NCBI GenBank assembly: GCA_035523875.1
Contig: DATKPY010000053.1
Span: 62,001-126,000, forward strand
Source of the DNA: JASHUC01 sp035523875
Lineage (GTDB): Bacteria; Pseudomonadota; Gammaproteobacteria; Steroidobacterales; Steroidobacteraceae
Direction of reading: 5' to 3'
Length of the DNA: 64,000 nt
Every line of letters starts with the position of its first letter. The stretch's first letter is position 1. The position numbers and the translations under genes are program-made. The notes under the pieces are model-generated. The model was not told the origin of the DNA. It searched no databases and saw nothing but the letters and a program-made list of their open reading frames with translations. Below are positions 1 through 9,374 of this stretch, in pieces.

Positions 1-247
1 CACCGAGGATGCCGTGCGCAAAGCGAACGACACCATCTACGGGCTGCACGGCGCGGTGTACACGAAGGATGCCGAGGAAGGCTACAAGGTCGCACGCCGC
101 GTGCGCTCCGGTAGCGTCACCGTGAACGGCCTCATCGTCGATCCGAAGATGCCGTTCGGCGGCTTCAAGCAGTCGGGGCAAGGCCGCGAGGGCGGAATCG
201 AGGGCCTCGATCCGTACTTCGAGACGAAGACGGTGTACTTCGCTTAG
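1..247 (+). CDS. Aldehyde dehydrogenase, C-terminal fragment (cut by window edge)
   Basis: Only the last ~80 codons are present; the reading frame is already open at base 2. The fragment has the conserved end of NAD(P)-dependent aldehyde dehydrogenases: an NDTIYGL stretch, the VTVNG segment, the PFGGFKQSG motif that closes the active-site region, and the terminal YFETKTVYF strand. The catalytic Cys and Glu lie upstream, outside the window, so the substrate cannot be judged. The next gene is on the opposite strand and convergent. The family is clear; the exact member is not. Confidence 0.9.
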   Translation, partial: TEDAVRKANDTIYGLHGAVYTKDAEEGYKVARRVRSGSVTVNGLIVDPKMPFGGFKQSGQGREGGIEGLDPYFETKTVYFA

Positions 248-322
248 CGACTTGCGTCCCCCGCGCGAGCGTGCGCCTGAGTTCGGTCACCGGCGCCCTT
301 CAGCGGTTGCGCGCTCGCGAAA

Positions 323-1615
323 TCAGTGGGCCGCGGTCGCTGCGCGCCGGGCGAGCGCCCGCGGGGCAGTCTCGCGGATCCCGAGCGCGAGCAGGAATCC
401 GCCGACCGCGAACGCAAGCATCATCCACACCGGCGCTGCGAGCCCCACGCGGTCGGCGGCGTACCCGGCGAAAAAGGGCGAGGCGACCCCGCCCAATACT
501 TCCCCCGTACCCATGCAAAGCCCGAGCACCGTCGCGCGCAGGTGCGGATCGACGCTCTCGGAGGGCACGGTTGCCATGAACAGCGGAAAGACTCCGTTCA
601 AGCCCCAGCCGACGAAGAAAAGCGCCGCGAGCAGCCACACCGAGCCCGTGAAGAAGAGCGCCCCGAGCGGCAGCACTACGCCGATGAGCGGCATGGCGAT
701 CATGAGCGGGCGCCGCCCGATCCGGTCGGACAATCCGGAGACGAGGAACGCGCCCACGGTCGCCGAGATGCCGAGCGTGCCCATGAGCCAGCTTTCCGTG
801 CCCGTGTCGTAGTGGCGCACGCGCGTGAGAAAGAGCGGCATGAACTGCCAGCAAACGACCAGGTAGGAGACCAGCAGAATCGCCATCAGCATGCAGATGA
901 CGACGTTGCGCTCGGCGAGCGCGGCCCGCACGCTCGGTTTTCCCGCGGCGGCCGCAACCGGGTGCTCGACCGCGCGCGGCGCGGGCGGCGCCGCCTCATC
1001 CTGCGGCTCCTTGAGGAAGCGCCAGATGAGCACCGCCATGAGCAGCCCGGGGATGCCCGCGAGATAGAAGGCGTGGCGCCAGCCGTGCGTGGCCGCAAAC
1101 GCGGTGAGCACCACCGGGGCCACGAAGGAGCCCAAGAGATTCGAGCCGAAGTTCTGAGTCACGCCCATCGCAAGGCCGCGCAGCCCCGGGCGCACCTCCG
1201 CCGCGATGATGGCCTGACTGATCGGCATGATGCCGCCCTCGGCCGCACCCATCAGCAGCCGCGCGCCGAGCAGCACCGCGAACGACCATGCGAGTCCCGA
1301 TAGGAACGAGCAGGCGGAGAACACGAGCGTCGTGATGACGAGCAGGCCCTTGCGGCTTCCCGTGCGGTCCGAGACGAACCCGATCCCGAATGCCGCGCAC
1401 GCCCATGTGAGCGACAGTGCGCTCGCGAAGAGTCCCACCTCGGTGTTGCTCAAGTGCAGCTGCGGCTGCACGAACGGCATCAGGAACCCGAGCGCATTGC
1501 GGTCGAAGAAGACGATCCCGAAATTGACGCTGAGGAGCGTGACGAGCGCAACCTGATATGCGCGCGAGCTCACGCCCCAGGTGTGCGCCGCGGCCGTTGC
1601 CGACGGAACGCTCAT
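323..1615 (-). CDS. MFS transporter, ACS-like (organic anion symporter type)
   Basis: 430 residues with about 12 hydrophobic segments. Cytoplasmic loop 2 carries an MFS motif A variant (GFVSDRTGSRKG). TM1 contains FDRNALGF, as in anion:cation symporter (ACS) carriers of hexuronates and related acids. The gene is divergent from the next MFS gene across a 90-base gap, so both may share a control region. An 8-base palindrome (TTGCGCAA, 1676-1683) lies there, but no regulator gene is adjacent. Substrate is not deducible; organic or sugar acids are an inference from the subfamily. Confidence 0.85.
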   Translation of the reverse strand: MSVPSATAAAHTWGVSSRAYQVALVTLLSVNFGIVFFDRNALGFLMPFVQPQLHLSNTEVGLFASALSLTWACAAFGIGFVSDRTGSRKGLLVITTLVFSACSFLSGLAWSFAVLLGARLLMGAAEGGIMPISQAIIAAEVRPGLRGLAMGVTQNFGSNLLGSFVAPVVLTAFAATHGWRHAFYLAGIPGLLMAVLIWRFLKEPQDEAAPPAPRAVEHPVAAAAGKPSVRAALAERNVVICMLMAILLVSYLVVCWQFMPLFLTRVRHYDTGTESWLMGTLGISATVGAFLVSGLSDRIGRRPLMIAMPLIGVVLPLGALFFTGSVWLLAALFFVGWGLNGVFPLFMATVPSESVDPHLRATVLGLCMGTGEVLGGVASPFFAGYAADRVGLAAPVWMMLAFAVGGFLLALGIRETAPRALARRAATAAH

Positions 1616-1705
1616 CGTCCTACCACCCCACGTTGCGGCCGATCGATGCTATGTTGCTTGCTGACGGGCCGCATTTTGCGCAACGTTAGTCGAGCCCGGT
1701 GCAAA

Positions 1706-3079
1706 ATGAAAGCAGACGAGAGCACCCCGACGATCGACGTGGCGGCGATCATCGAGTCCCGCCCGCTCGGCTGGTACGCCGCGCGGGTGGTGCTCGCCTG
1801 CGCGCTCGTGATGTTCTTCGACGGCTACGACAATAACGTCATTGCGTTCGCGGGGCCTTACCTCGCCCCGGCGTACCACCTCGACAAGGTGATGCTGAGC
1901 TACCTCTTCAGCGCCGCGAACTTGGGAACGCTGTGCGGCGGATTTCTCTTCGGTCCGATCGGCGATCGGATCGGGCGGCGGGGAGCGATCCTGCTCGCGA
2001 CGGCGAGCTTCGGAATTCTCACCCTCGCACTCTCGCTCGCGACCAATTACTGGCAGTTCATGGCGCTGCGGTTCGTGAACGGCATCGCCTTGGGCGGGGC
2101 GATCCCGCTCATCTGGGCGCTCGGCACCGAGTACGCCGCCACGCGCTACCGCGCGACGATCGTGACGCTGATCATGCTCGGCTACGGGATCGGCGTGAGC
2201 GCCGCGGGGCCGTTGAGCGTCGTGCTCATTCCGCGTTTCGGCTATCTCTCGGTGTTCGGCTTCGGCGGCGCCGCCACGCTCGTTGCCACGCTCGTTCTCC
2301 TGCGGGCGCTGCCCGAGTCGCTGCGTTTTCTCGCCACGAGCGGCAGGCGACCCGATCTGCTCGCGCGCGCCGTGCGCCGTCTCGCCCCCGAGCGCGCGGT
2401 GCCGCGCAACGCCCACTTCGTGCTCACCGACGAGGGGCGCTCCGAGGGTGGAGTGCTGCACGTCGCGGCGCTGTTCTCCGGCCAGCTCCGGCGTATCACG
2501 CCGCTCCTGTGGGCCGCCTACCTGGTGAGCTCCATGACGACATTCTTCCTCACTAACTGGGGACCGATCGTCTACGAGGGTCTCGGCTTCAGCCGCGACG
2601 CCGCCGCATGGGTGACCTCGAGCAACTCCATCGCGGGCTCCTTGGGCGGGCTCGCACTCATGCGCTTTACCGACCGGGTGGGCGTCGGGAGCATCGCCGT
2701 CTTTCCCGCGATCGCGGTGCCGCTGCTCCTGCTCGCGGGCTTCGCGCATGTGACCCAGCCGGTGTTCATCGTGCTGCTGATCACGCTCAGCGTATTTTTG
2801 GCGGGCAGCCACTTCGGCATCACCAGCATCACCGGCATCTTCTATCCAACCGCCCACCGCGCGCTCGGCACCGGCTGCGCCTCCTCTATGGGCAAGATCG
2901 GATCGGTGGCCGGCCCGATCATCGGCGGCTTCATACTCTCCTCGCGCCTGCCGCTGCAGCACACCTTCGCGGTGATGGCCGTGTGCCCGGCCATCTTCTG
3001 CGCCTGCATGATCGCCCTCGGAACCCTGCAACGCAGCGCCGGACGCGCTACCGCGCCCGCCGTCGCGCCTTCGTTATGA
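1706..3079 (+). CDS. MFS transporter, aromatic acid:H+ symporter (AAHS)-like
   Basis: 457 residues starting at ATG 1706 (MKADEST). The open frame continues upstream, but those codons read into the divergent promoter region and give non-transporter sequence. TM1 has the AAHS-type DGYDNNVIAF segment, and motif A appears as GPIGDRIGRRG. About 12 TM segments. Its stop codon overlaps the start of the lactonase gene (ATGA, 3076-3079), so carrier and hydrolase are probably co-translated. This suggests uptake of an acid or lactone that the neighbour then processes. Confidence 0.85.
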   Translation: MKADESTPTIDVAAIIESRPLGWYAARVVLACALVMFFDGYDNNVIAFAGPYLAPAYHLDKVMLSYLFSAANLGTLCGGFLFGPIGDRIGRRGAILLATASFGILTLALSLATNYWQFMALRFVNGIALGGAIPLIWALGTEYAATRYRATIVTLIMLGYGIGVSAAGPLSVVLIPRFGYLSVFGFGGAATLVATLVLLRALPESLRFLATSGRRPDLLARAVRRLAPERAVPRNAHFVLTDEGRSEGGVLHVAALFSGQLRRITPLLWAAYLVSSMTTFFLTNWGPIVYEGLGFSRDAAAWVTSSNSIAGSLGGLALMRFTDRVGVGSIAVFPAIAVPLLLLAGFAHVTQPVFIVLLITLSVFLAGSHFGITSITGIFYPTAHRALGTGCASSMGKIGSVAGPIIGGFILSSRLPLQHTFAVMAVCPAIFCACMIALGTLQRSAGRATAPAVAPSL

Positions 3080-4005
3080 TCGCAATCGCAAGCTCCGTCC
3101 CGATGACGCGCGTCGCATCGGGATTGCAATTCCCCGAAGGCCCCATCGCAATGGCCGACGGCTCCGTCGTGCTCGTCGAGATCCGCCGCGGCACGCTCAC
3201 GCGGGTAACCCCCGATGGGCGGCGCCACACGATCGCGAGCTTGGGCGGCGGCCCGAACGGTGCGGCGATCGGTCCCGATGGCGCGGTCTACGTCTGCAAC
3301 AACGGCGGCGCATGGGAGTGGGAGCGGGGCGAGACGAGCCTGCCCGCAGGGCCGCCGGCGCACTATGCCGGCGGCTCCATTCAGCGCGTCGATCTCGCAA
3401 GCGGCGCGTTCACGACGCTCTACGCAGACTGCGAGGGCAAGCCGCTCAACAGTCCGAACGACATCGTCTTCGATCGCACCGGAGGGTTCTGGTTCACCTG
3501 CCTCGGATACAGCGACGGGGAGAATCGCCGCCTCGGTGCGATCTACTACGCACGCCCCGATGGATCGCGCATCAGCCGCTCGCGGAGCGCGCTCATCTCT
3601 CCGAACGGCATCGGGCTCTCCCCGGATGAGCGCAAGCTCTACATGGCGGACTGCATGGTCGGGCGGCTCTACGAGTTCGACGTGCCGCGCCCGGGCGAGC
3701 TCGCCCCGCCCACCTCCATCGCGGCCGGGCGGGTGGTTGCGACGCTCCCCGGCTTTCAGTGGCTCGACAGCCTCGCCGTCGAGGCCGACGGGCGCATCTG
3801 TGTCGCGACGCTGTGGAACGGCGGGATTACCGTGTTCGCTCCGAGCGGCGCGTTCGAGCACGTCGCCTTCCCGGATCCGGTGACGACCAATATCTGCTTC
3901 GGAGGCCCCGACATGCGCGATGCGTGGGTGACCTGCTCGAGCAGCGGGCAGCTGTTCAAGTGCCGCTGGCCGCGCCCGGGCCTGCGGCTGCCGTTCAACG
4001 CCTGA
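3076..4005 (+). CDS. SMP-30/gluconolactonase-family lactone hydrolase
   Basis: 309 residues from ATG 3076, which overlaps the stop of the preceding MFS gene by 4 bases; ATG 3103 is a less likely alternative. The metal-binding set of the SMP-30 beta-propeller is visible: Glu21 in FPEGP, Asn128 in SPND, Asn177 in SPNG and Asp231 in LDSLAVE. Family members open sugar or other lactones using Ca2+ or Zn2+. No signal peptide, so probably cytosolic. Coupling to an acid carrier suggests a catabolic pair for an imported lactone or its precursor; the actual substrate is unknown. Confidence 0.85.
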   Translation: MIAIASSVPMTRVASGLQFPEGPIAMADGSVVLVEIRRGTLTRVTPDGRRHTIASLGGGPNGAAIGPDGAVYVCNNGGAWEWERGETSLPAGPPAHYAGGSIQRVDLASGAFTTLYADCEGKPLNSPNDIVFDRTGGFWFTCLGYSDGENRRLGAIYYARPDGSRISRSRSALISPNGIGLSPDERKLYMADCMVGRLYEFDVPRPGELAPPTSIAAGRVVATLPGFQWLDSLAVEADGRICVATLWNGGITVFAPSGAFEHVAFPDPVTTNICFGGPDMRDAWVTCSSSGQLFKCRWPRPGLRLPFNA

Positions 4006-4047
4006 GACGATGCGCGCGCGGCGCGCCGCGGCGAAGCGCAGCCGCCG

Positions 4048-4461
4048 TCAGCGCGCGAACAGACCCATCACGTAGTGGCTGTCGAAGTACTCGCGCACCG
4101 CGTAGATCTTGCGGTCGCGCACCTCCACTGCCCACGCATAGAGATTCTCGTACGGGCGCCCATCGGCGAGGCAGCCGTCGCTGTGGGACTCGGCGAATAC
4201 GAGACCGCCCTTGGAGGCGAGCGAATCGATGATGACCTTGGGGTCGCCCTGACGGAACAGGCCGCGCACGGGCGCGAGGAACTCATCGACGATGCCGCGC
4301 TTGCCGCGGTGGACTCCGGCGCCCGGGACGGCGCGCACCTGAGGCGTCCACGTCGCCTCCTCGTGCAGCAGCTCGCGCACGCCCTCGAGGTCGCCCGCCC
4401 CGAGGGTGGCGAAGAACTTCAGAACCAGGCCTTCACTCTCGTTCGCAGGCTCCACGAGCAT
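4048..4461 (-). CDS. NTF2-like / SnoaL-like small protein
   Basis: 137 residues with the pattern of the NTF2 superfamily: an N-terminal helix (LVLKFFATLGAGDLEGVRELL), a WTPQV strand, and a C-terminal sheet ending in YAVREYFDSHYV, as in SnoaL-like and limonene-epoxide-hydrolase-like proteins. Members act as small hydrolases, isomerases or binding proteins, so the fold does not fix the function. It lies 18 bases downstream of acetoacetyl-CoA synthetase on the same strand and is probably co-transcribed with it. Confidence 0.7.
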   Translation of the reverse strand: MLVEPANESEGLVLKFFATLGAGDLEGVRELLHEEATWTPQVRAVPGAGVHRGKRGIVDEFLAPVRGLFRQGDPKVIIDSLASKGGLVFAESHSDGCLADGRPYENLYAWAVEVRDRKIYAVREYFDSHYVMGLFAR

Positions 4462-4479
4462 GGCACGCTTCTCCTCGAT

Positions 4480-6438
<1,959 letters not shown>

Positions 6439-6489
6439 CGGGATTGTTTAACATTGGGCTACGGCAATGTCGAACTCGGGAGGCACGAG

Positions 6490-7023
6490 ATGAAGCGCTT
6501 CAATACCGCGGCCCTCTTCTCAACCACGCTGGCGGTTGCCCTCGTCGCGAGCGCGCAGCCGAGCGCACAGGGGCCCTCAAGCGCAGGCACACCGCGCACT
6601 GCGCCACCCCCGAGCGGCGCCGAGGTGCCGCGCCCCTCGCTCGCACAAGCGCTCAAGGGACTCGCCGCCGCGATCACGAGCGCGCGCGACGCGGGCATCG
6701 CGTTGAGCTGTGCCGTACTCGATGTGCACGGGGATCTCATTGCTTTCGTGCGCATGGACAATGCGCCGTTCCTCACGGGGTCTCTCGCCGAAGGCAAGGC
6801 GCTCGCCTCGGCCCTCTTCGGTCGCCCGAGCGGCGAGTTCGGCGCAATGGCGGCCTCGCCATTCTTCACAAGCGTGAATGCCTCGGTGGGCAACCGGATC
6901 GTGCCGGCGCAGGGCGCGGTGCCGATCCTGCGCGATGATCACGTGATCGGCGCCGTCGGCTGCAGCGGCGGTGCGCCGCCGCAGGACGAAGCGGCCGCCA
7001 AGGCGGCACTCGTGGCCTTCTAG
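6490..7023 (+). CDS. Exported GlcG/HbpS-family heme-binding-like protein
   Basis: 177 residues, start ATG 6490 with GGGAGG seven bases upstream. An N-terminal signal peptide (residues 1-22) is followed by a proline-rich linker and a GlcG/HbpS domain: alternating helices, VLDVHGDLIAFVRMD, a G-x-L-A-E-G-K-A helix, and a closing GAVGCSGG turn with an alanine-rich helix. Family members bind heme or cobalamin-pathway ligands, and HbpS acts outside the cell; the ligand here is unknown. Divergent from acetoacetyl-CoA synthetase. Confidence 0.75.
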   Translation: MKRFNTAALFSTTLAVALVASAQPSAQGPSSAGTPRTAPPPSGAEVPRPSLAQALKGLAAAITSARDAGIALSCAVLDVHGDLIAFVRMDNAPFLTGSLAEGKALASALFGRPSGEFGAMAASPFFTSVNASVGNRIVPAQGAVPILRDDHVIGAVGCSGGAPPQDEAAAKAALVAF

Positions 7024-7048
7024 CGATTTGGCGGATAATCGACCGTGG

Positions 7049-7070
7049 CCGGAACGGTCGCACCGTCCGG
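7049..7070 (+). other. GC-rich hairpin between GlcG-like and Gly-rich genes
   Basis: CCGGAACGGT pairs with ACCGTCCGG around a three-base loop, with one bulged A. It sits in the leader of the glycine-rich gene and 26 bases after the stop of the GlcG-like gene. There is no T-run, so an intrinsic terminator is doubtful; an attenuator or mRNA-stability hairpin is possible. Confidence 0.3.
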
Positions 7071-7123
7071 AGAGTCCAACAGGCGTGACCCTCGCGCGAG
7101 CGCGACTGACGGAGGTTCTCACT

Positions 7124-7870
7124 ATGTCAACTCCAGACTTCTTCCGCAGATGGCGGCTTGTAACGGTTCTTTTCGCGTTCGCGCTCGCAGTCGCGGGCAC
7201 CGCGGGAGCAGCCGGACACGGCGGCGGCGGCGGTGGCGGCTTTCACGGGGGCGGCATGCGTGGCGGCTTCGGCGGCGGTGCGCACTACGCCGGTCGCGGC
7301 TTTGGTGGTCGTGGCTACTATGGCCGCGGCTACTACGGCCGCGGCGGATACGGTGGGTATGGCTGGCGCGGCGGCGGCTGGGGAGGCGGTTGGGGGTGGT
7401 GGGGTCCCGGCTGGTGGGGTCTCGGTCTGTTCCTCCCGGTGCTGCCCTGGTACTACACGAGCTTCTGGTGGGACGGTATCCCGTACTACTACGGTGACGA
7501 TGCGTACTACGTCTGGGACGGGGACGCGGATCAGTACGAGCAGGTGAGCCCTCCGCAGGGATTCAACGGCGTGCCGGCGGGCGCGGCGGCCGATGCGGCC
7601 CCGATGACCAACGAGCTCTTCGCTTACCCGAAGGGCGGACAGTCCGAGGCGCAGCAGGCGCGCGACCGCACCGAGTGCCGGCAGTGGGCCGCACGGCAGA
7701 CCGCCACCAATCCGAGTCCGCCACCCGCAAGCGGGGCCGTGAGCGGTGCACCACCGCCTGCAGCCGCGCCGCCGCCACCGGCTGGGCTGCCGAGCAGTGT
7801 CGCCGCACACGAGGGCTACCTGCGCGCCGAGGCTGCCTGCCTCGAAGCCCGGAACTACACGGTGCGGTAG
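7124..7870 (+). CDS. Exported glycine/tyrosine/tryptophan-rich protein of unknown function
   Basis: 248 residues from ATG 7124, with GGAGG at 7111-7115. The N-terminus is a signal peptide (hydrophobic stretch LVTVLFAFALAVAGTAGAAG). Then follow about 60 residues of G/R/Y/F repeats (RGYYGRGYYGRGG), a W/G-rich segment, a YYY/WW cluster (PWYYTSFWWDGIPYYYGDDAYYVW), and a Pro/Ala-rich C-terminal half. Similar low-complexity exported proteins occur in many proteobacteria without assigned roles. An adhesive or cell-surface function is only a guess from composition. Confidence 0.75.
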   Translation: MSTPDFFRRWRLVTVLFAFALAVAGTAGAAGHGGGGGGGFHGGGMRGGFGGGAHYAGRGFGGRGYYGRGYYGRGGYGGYGWRGGGWGGGWGWWGPGWWGLGLFLPVLPWYYTSFWWDGIPYYYGDDAYYVWDGDADQYEQVSPPQGFNGVPAGAAADAAPMTNELFAYPKGGQSEAQQARDRTECRQWAARQTATNPSPPPASGAVSGAPPPAAAPPPPAGLPSSVAAHEGYLRAEAACLEARNYTVR

Positions 7871-7903
7871 CGAGCGCTCGCGGGAGCGAGCCCCGCCTGC
7901 GAG

Positions 7904-8503
7904 TCAGTTGCGCTCGATCGCGCTCTGCGTGGGAGGCTGTGCGCTGAGCGAGCGTGTCTTGAGAAGCACGCCGGCGCTGTAAATCACGTAGTAGGCGGCC
8001 AGCACGCCGAAGATTCCGAGCGTGAGCGGGCTGTGCTGATAGATCGCGGCCCAATTAGGGCTCCCTGCGGTACCGGGACTCGCGGGAAATCCGGAATATC
8101 CGGGATAGGCGGCGTGCCCGGCCTGCATACCCTGTCCCAGGTAATACATGACGACGATGCGATAGAGCACGCGCCCGATGAAGAGCGCGCTCACGATGAG
8201 GCCGATGTAGGTGTGCGGGGTATAGAAGCGGCCCTGGGGCGTGATTTCGAATTGTGTGTGCCTGAGCCCAACAACCGAGAGCGCCGCGCCGATCGCCAAG
8301 CCGGCAGCGAGCGCGCCGAGCGCTTCGAGGTTGCGATACGTGATGAACGCCGCAAATCCACTAAACAGGAGAAACAGCACGATTCGGAAGACCATGCGGC
8401 CCTCCTGCACGCTCTGCCGCCCGATGTTGCGTCGCATGCGCCGATAGACGCCCCAGATCACCAGGGCCGCCATCAGTAAAGGAGTAATGAGCTTTGGATC
8501 CAC
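7904..8503 (-). CDS. Membrane protein resembling the CcdC/DUF1453 family
   Basis: 199 residues with about five hydrophobic segments. An N-terminal TM is followed by a basic stretch (RRMRRNIGRQ), then paired helices, and a YTPHTYIGLIVSALFIGRVLYR segment typical of CcdC/DUF1453 integral membrane proteins. Role unknown. Convergent with the Gly-rich gene (33-base gap). A glycine/proline-rich loop lies before the final TM segment. Family assignment rests on the YTPHTYIG pattern and topology, so moderate confidence. Confidence 0.6.
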   Translation of the reverse strand: MDPKLITPLLMAALVIWGVYRRMRRNIGRQSVQEGRMVFRIVLFLLFSGFAAFITYRNLEALGALAAGLAIGAALSVVGLRHTQFEITPQGRFYTPHTYIGLIVSALFIGRVLYRIVVMYYLGQGMQAGHAAYPGYSGFPASPGTAGSPNWAAIYQHSPLTLGIFGVLAAYYVIYSAGVLLKTRSLSAQPPTQSAIERN

Positions 8504-8715
8504 GGCTCGCCTCTGCTCCGTGAGTGCGGCTCGCAGTCTACACTGCCGGGGTGAACTCGATCGGTCAGCTCCGGTCGAATCTTCTCGGTCTGCCTGGAGG
8601 TGCGTGCCGTGCCTCGTCGGCTCCGGCCTTCGATCCTCGCTTCTCTGGACGTGCCTGTGCTCGCCGTAGCAGCACCGTCACCGCCGCCGCAAGGCTCCGT
8701 GGCGCCGACGGTTCA
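8504..8715. other. Intergenic region without recognised genes
   Basis: This stretch lies between the DUF1453-like gene and tRNA-Thr. Open frames crossing it are low-complexity and run into the antisense of the tRNA. I see no clear terminator, promoter or repeat here. Confidence 0.5.
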
Positions 8716-8791
8716 TGGTGCCGGCTGAGGGAATCGAACCCCCGACCCCATCATTACGAATGATGTGCTCTACCAGCTGAGCTAAGCCGGC
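8716..8791 (-). tRNA. tRNA-Thr (anticodon CGT)
   Basis: 76 bases including an encoded CCA end. The acceptor arm GCCGGCT pairs with AGCCGGC, with discriminator A. The D arm (AGCTCAGCTGGTAGAGC), the anticodon stem CATCA/TGATG around loop TTCGTAA, and the T arm with GGTTCGATTCC are all intact. Anticodon CGT reads ACG. A candidate -10 box (TAGAAT) sits about 33 bases upstream, overlapping the stop codon of the Irr-like gene. Confidence 0.95.
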
Positions 8792-8823
8792 ACCGTGGGA
8801 CAGGAAGGTAGGGCGAGGCGCGG

Positions 8824-8829
8824 ATTCTA
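8824..8829 (-). promoter_or_regulatory. Candidate -10 box for tRNA-Thr
   Basis: TAGAAT on the minus strand would place the transcription start near 8817, about 26 bases before the mature tRNA. The first three bases are the TAG stop of the upstream Irr-like gene. No good -35 is visible at 17 bases, so this could instead be read-through from the upstream operon. Confidence 0.35.
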
Positions 8830-9273
8830 GCGCATCGGCCCCTGAGCGGGCTTCTTGCGCAGCCGGATCACGAGATCGATGCCCGCCATCTCCATGCCCG
8901 CCGGCGGCGCGGGAAGGCGGCTGAACTCCACTTCCGGCACCGGCACATCGATCAGCCGGCCGCTCTCCACATCGTGGAAGTGGTAGTGGGCGGCGATATT
9001 CGAGTCGAACCACGCCCGCGCGCCGTCCACGCACAGCTGCTTGATGAGTCCGCGCGCGGCGAACAAATTGAGGGTGTTATAGACGGTCGCCTTGGACACG
9101 CGCACCCCACCGCCACGCAGGCTCGCCAGGATCTGCTCGGCCGAGAGGTGCTGGGGGGCGCAGAGCAGGAGTGCCGCGATCTGCAGCCGCTGTGCCGTTG
9201 GGCGGATGCCGCAATCGGCCAGGCGCTGCGCCGAGAGCGCCTGCGCGTCGATCTTTGCCGAGTGCGGTTCCAT
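8827..9273 (-). CDS. Fur-family regulator of the Irr (iron response) type
   Basis: 148 residues from ATG 9273; an in-frame TTG lies 9 bases upstream. The N-terminal winged helix has the Fur-family recognition region (ISKATVYNTL-like: VSKATVYNTLNLF, about 59-71). The metal region reads HYHFH (His96, 98, 100) followed by ESGRLIDVPVPEVEF and PPAGMEMAGIDLVIRLRK. This matches Irr proteins, which sense heme/iron status, better than Fur, Zur or PerR. The structural zinc CxxC pairs of Fur are absent. Position downstream of ispH (an Fe-S enzyme) fits an iron-linked role. It may have its own promoter. Confidence 0.8.
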   Translation of the reverse strand: MEPHSAKIDAQALSAQRLADCGIRPTAQRLQIAALLLCAPQHLSAEQILASLRGGGVRVSKATVYNTLNLFAARGLIKQLCVDGARAWFDSNIAAHYHFHDVESGRLIDVPVPEVEFSRLPAPPAGMEMAGIDLVIRLRKKPAQGPMR

Positions 9274-9281
9274 GGGAATCA

Positions 9282-9310
9282 ACTATATCAAGGGCTCCGA
9301 GAGGCCTCAA
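9282..9310 (-). promoter_or_regulatory. Sigma70-type promoter of the Irr-like gene
   Basis: On the minus strand, TTGAGG (plus 9305-9310), a 17-base spacer and TATAGT (plus 9282-9287). The predicted start of transcription falls within a few bases of ATG 9273, implying a leaderless or almost leaderless mRNA. Confidence 0.6.
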
Positions 9311-9374
9311 AAGAGCCGCATCAACGTCGGCACCCCGCGTGCCCGGGCGGCCTTTTCGCGCAGGTGGCCTATGT

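Noticed and set aside
8524..8763. An open frame ending in an RLRESNPRPHHYE-like tail across the tRNA-Thr gene
   Set aside because: This peptide is the antisense reading of a tRNA gene, a known false protein; the tRNA is complete on the other strand.
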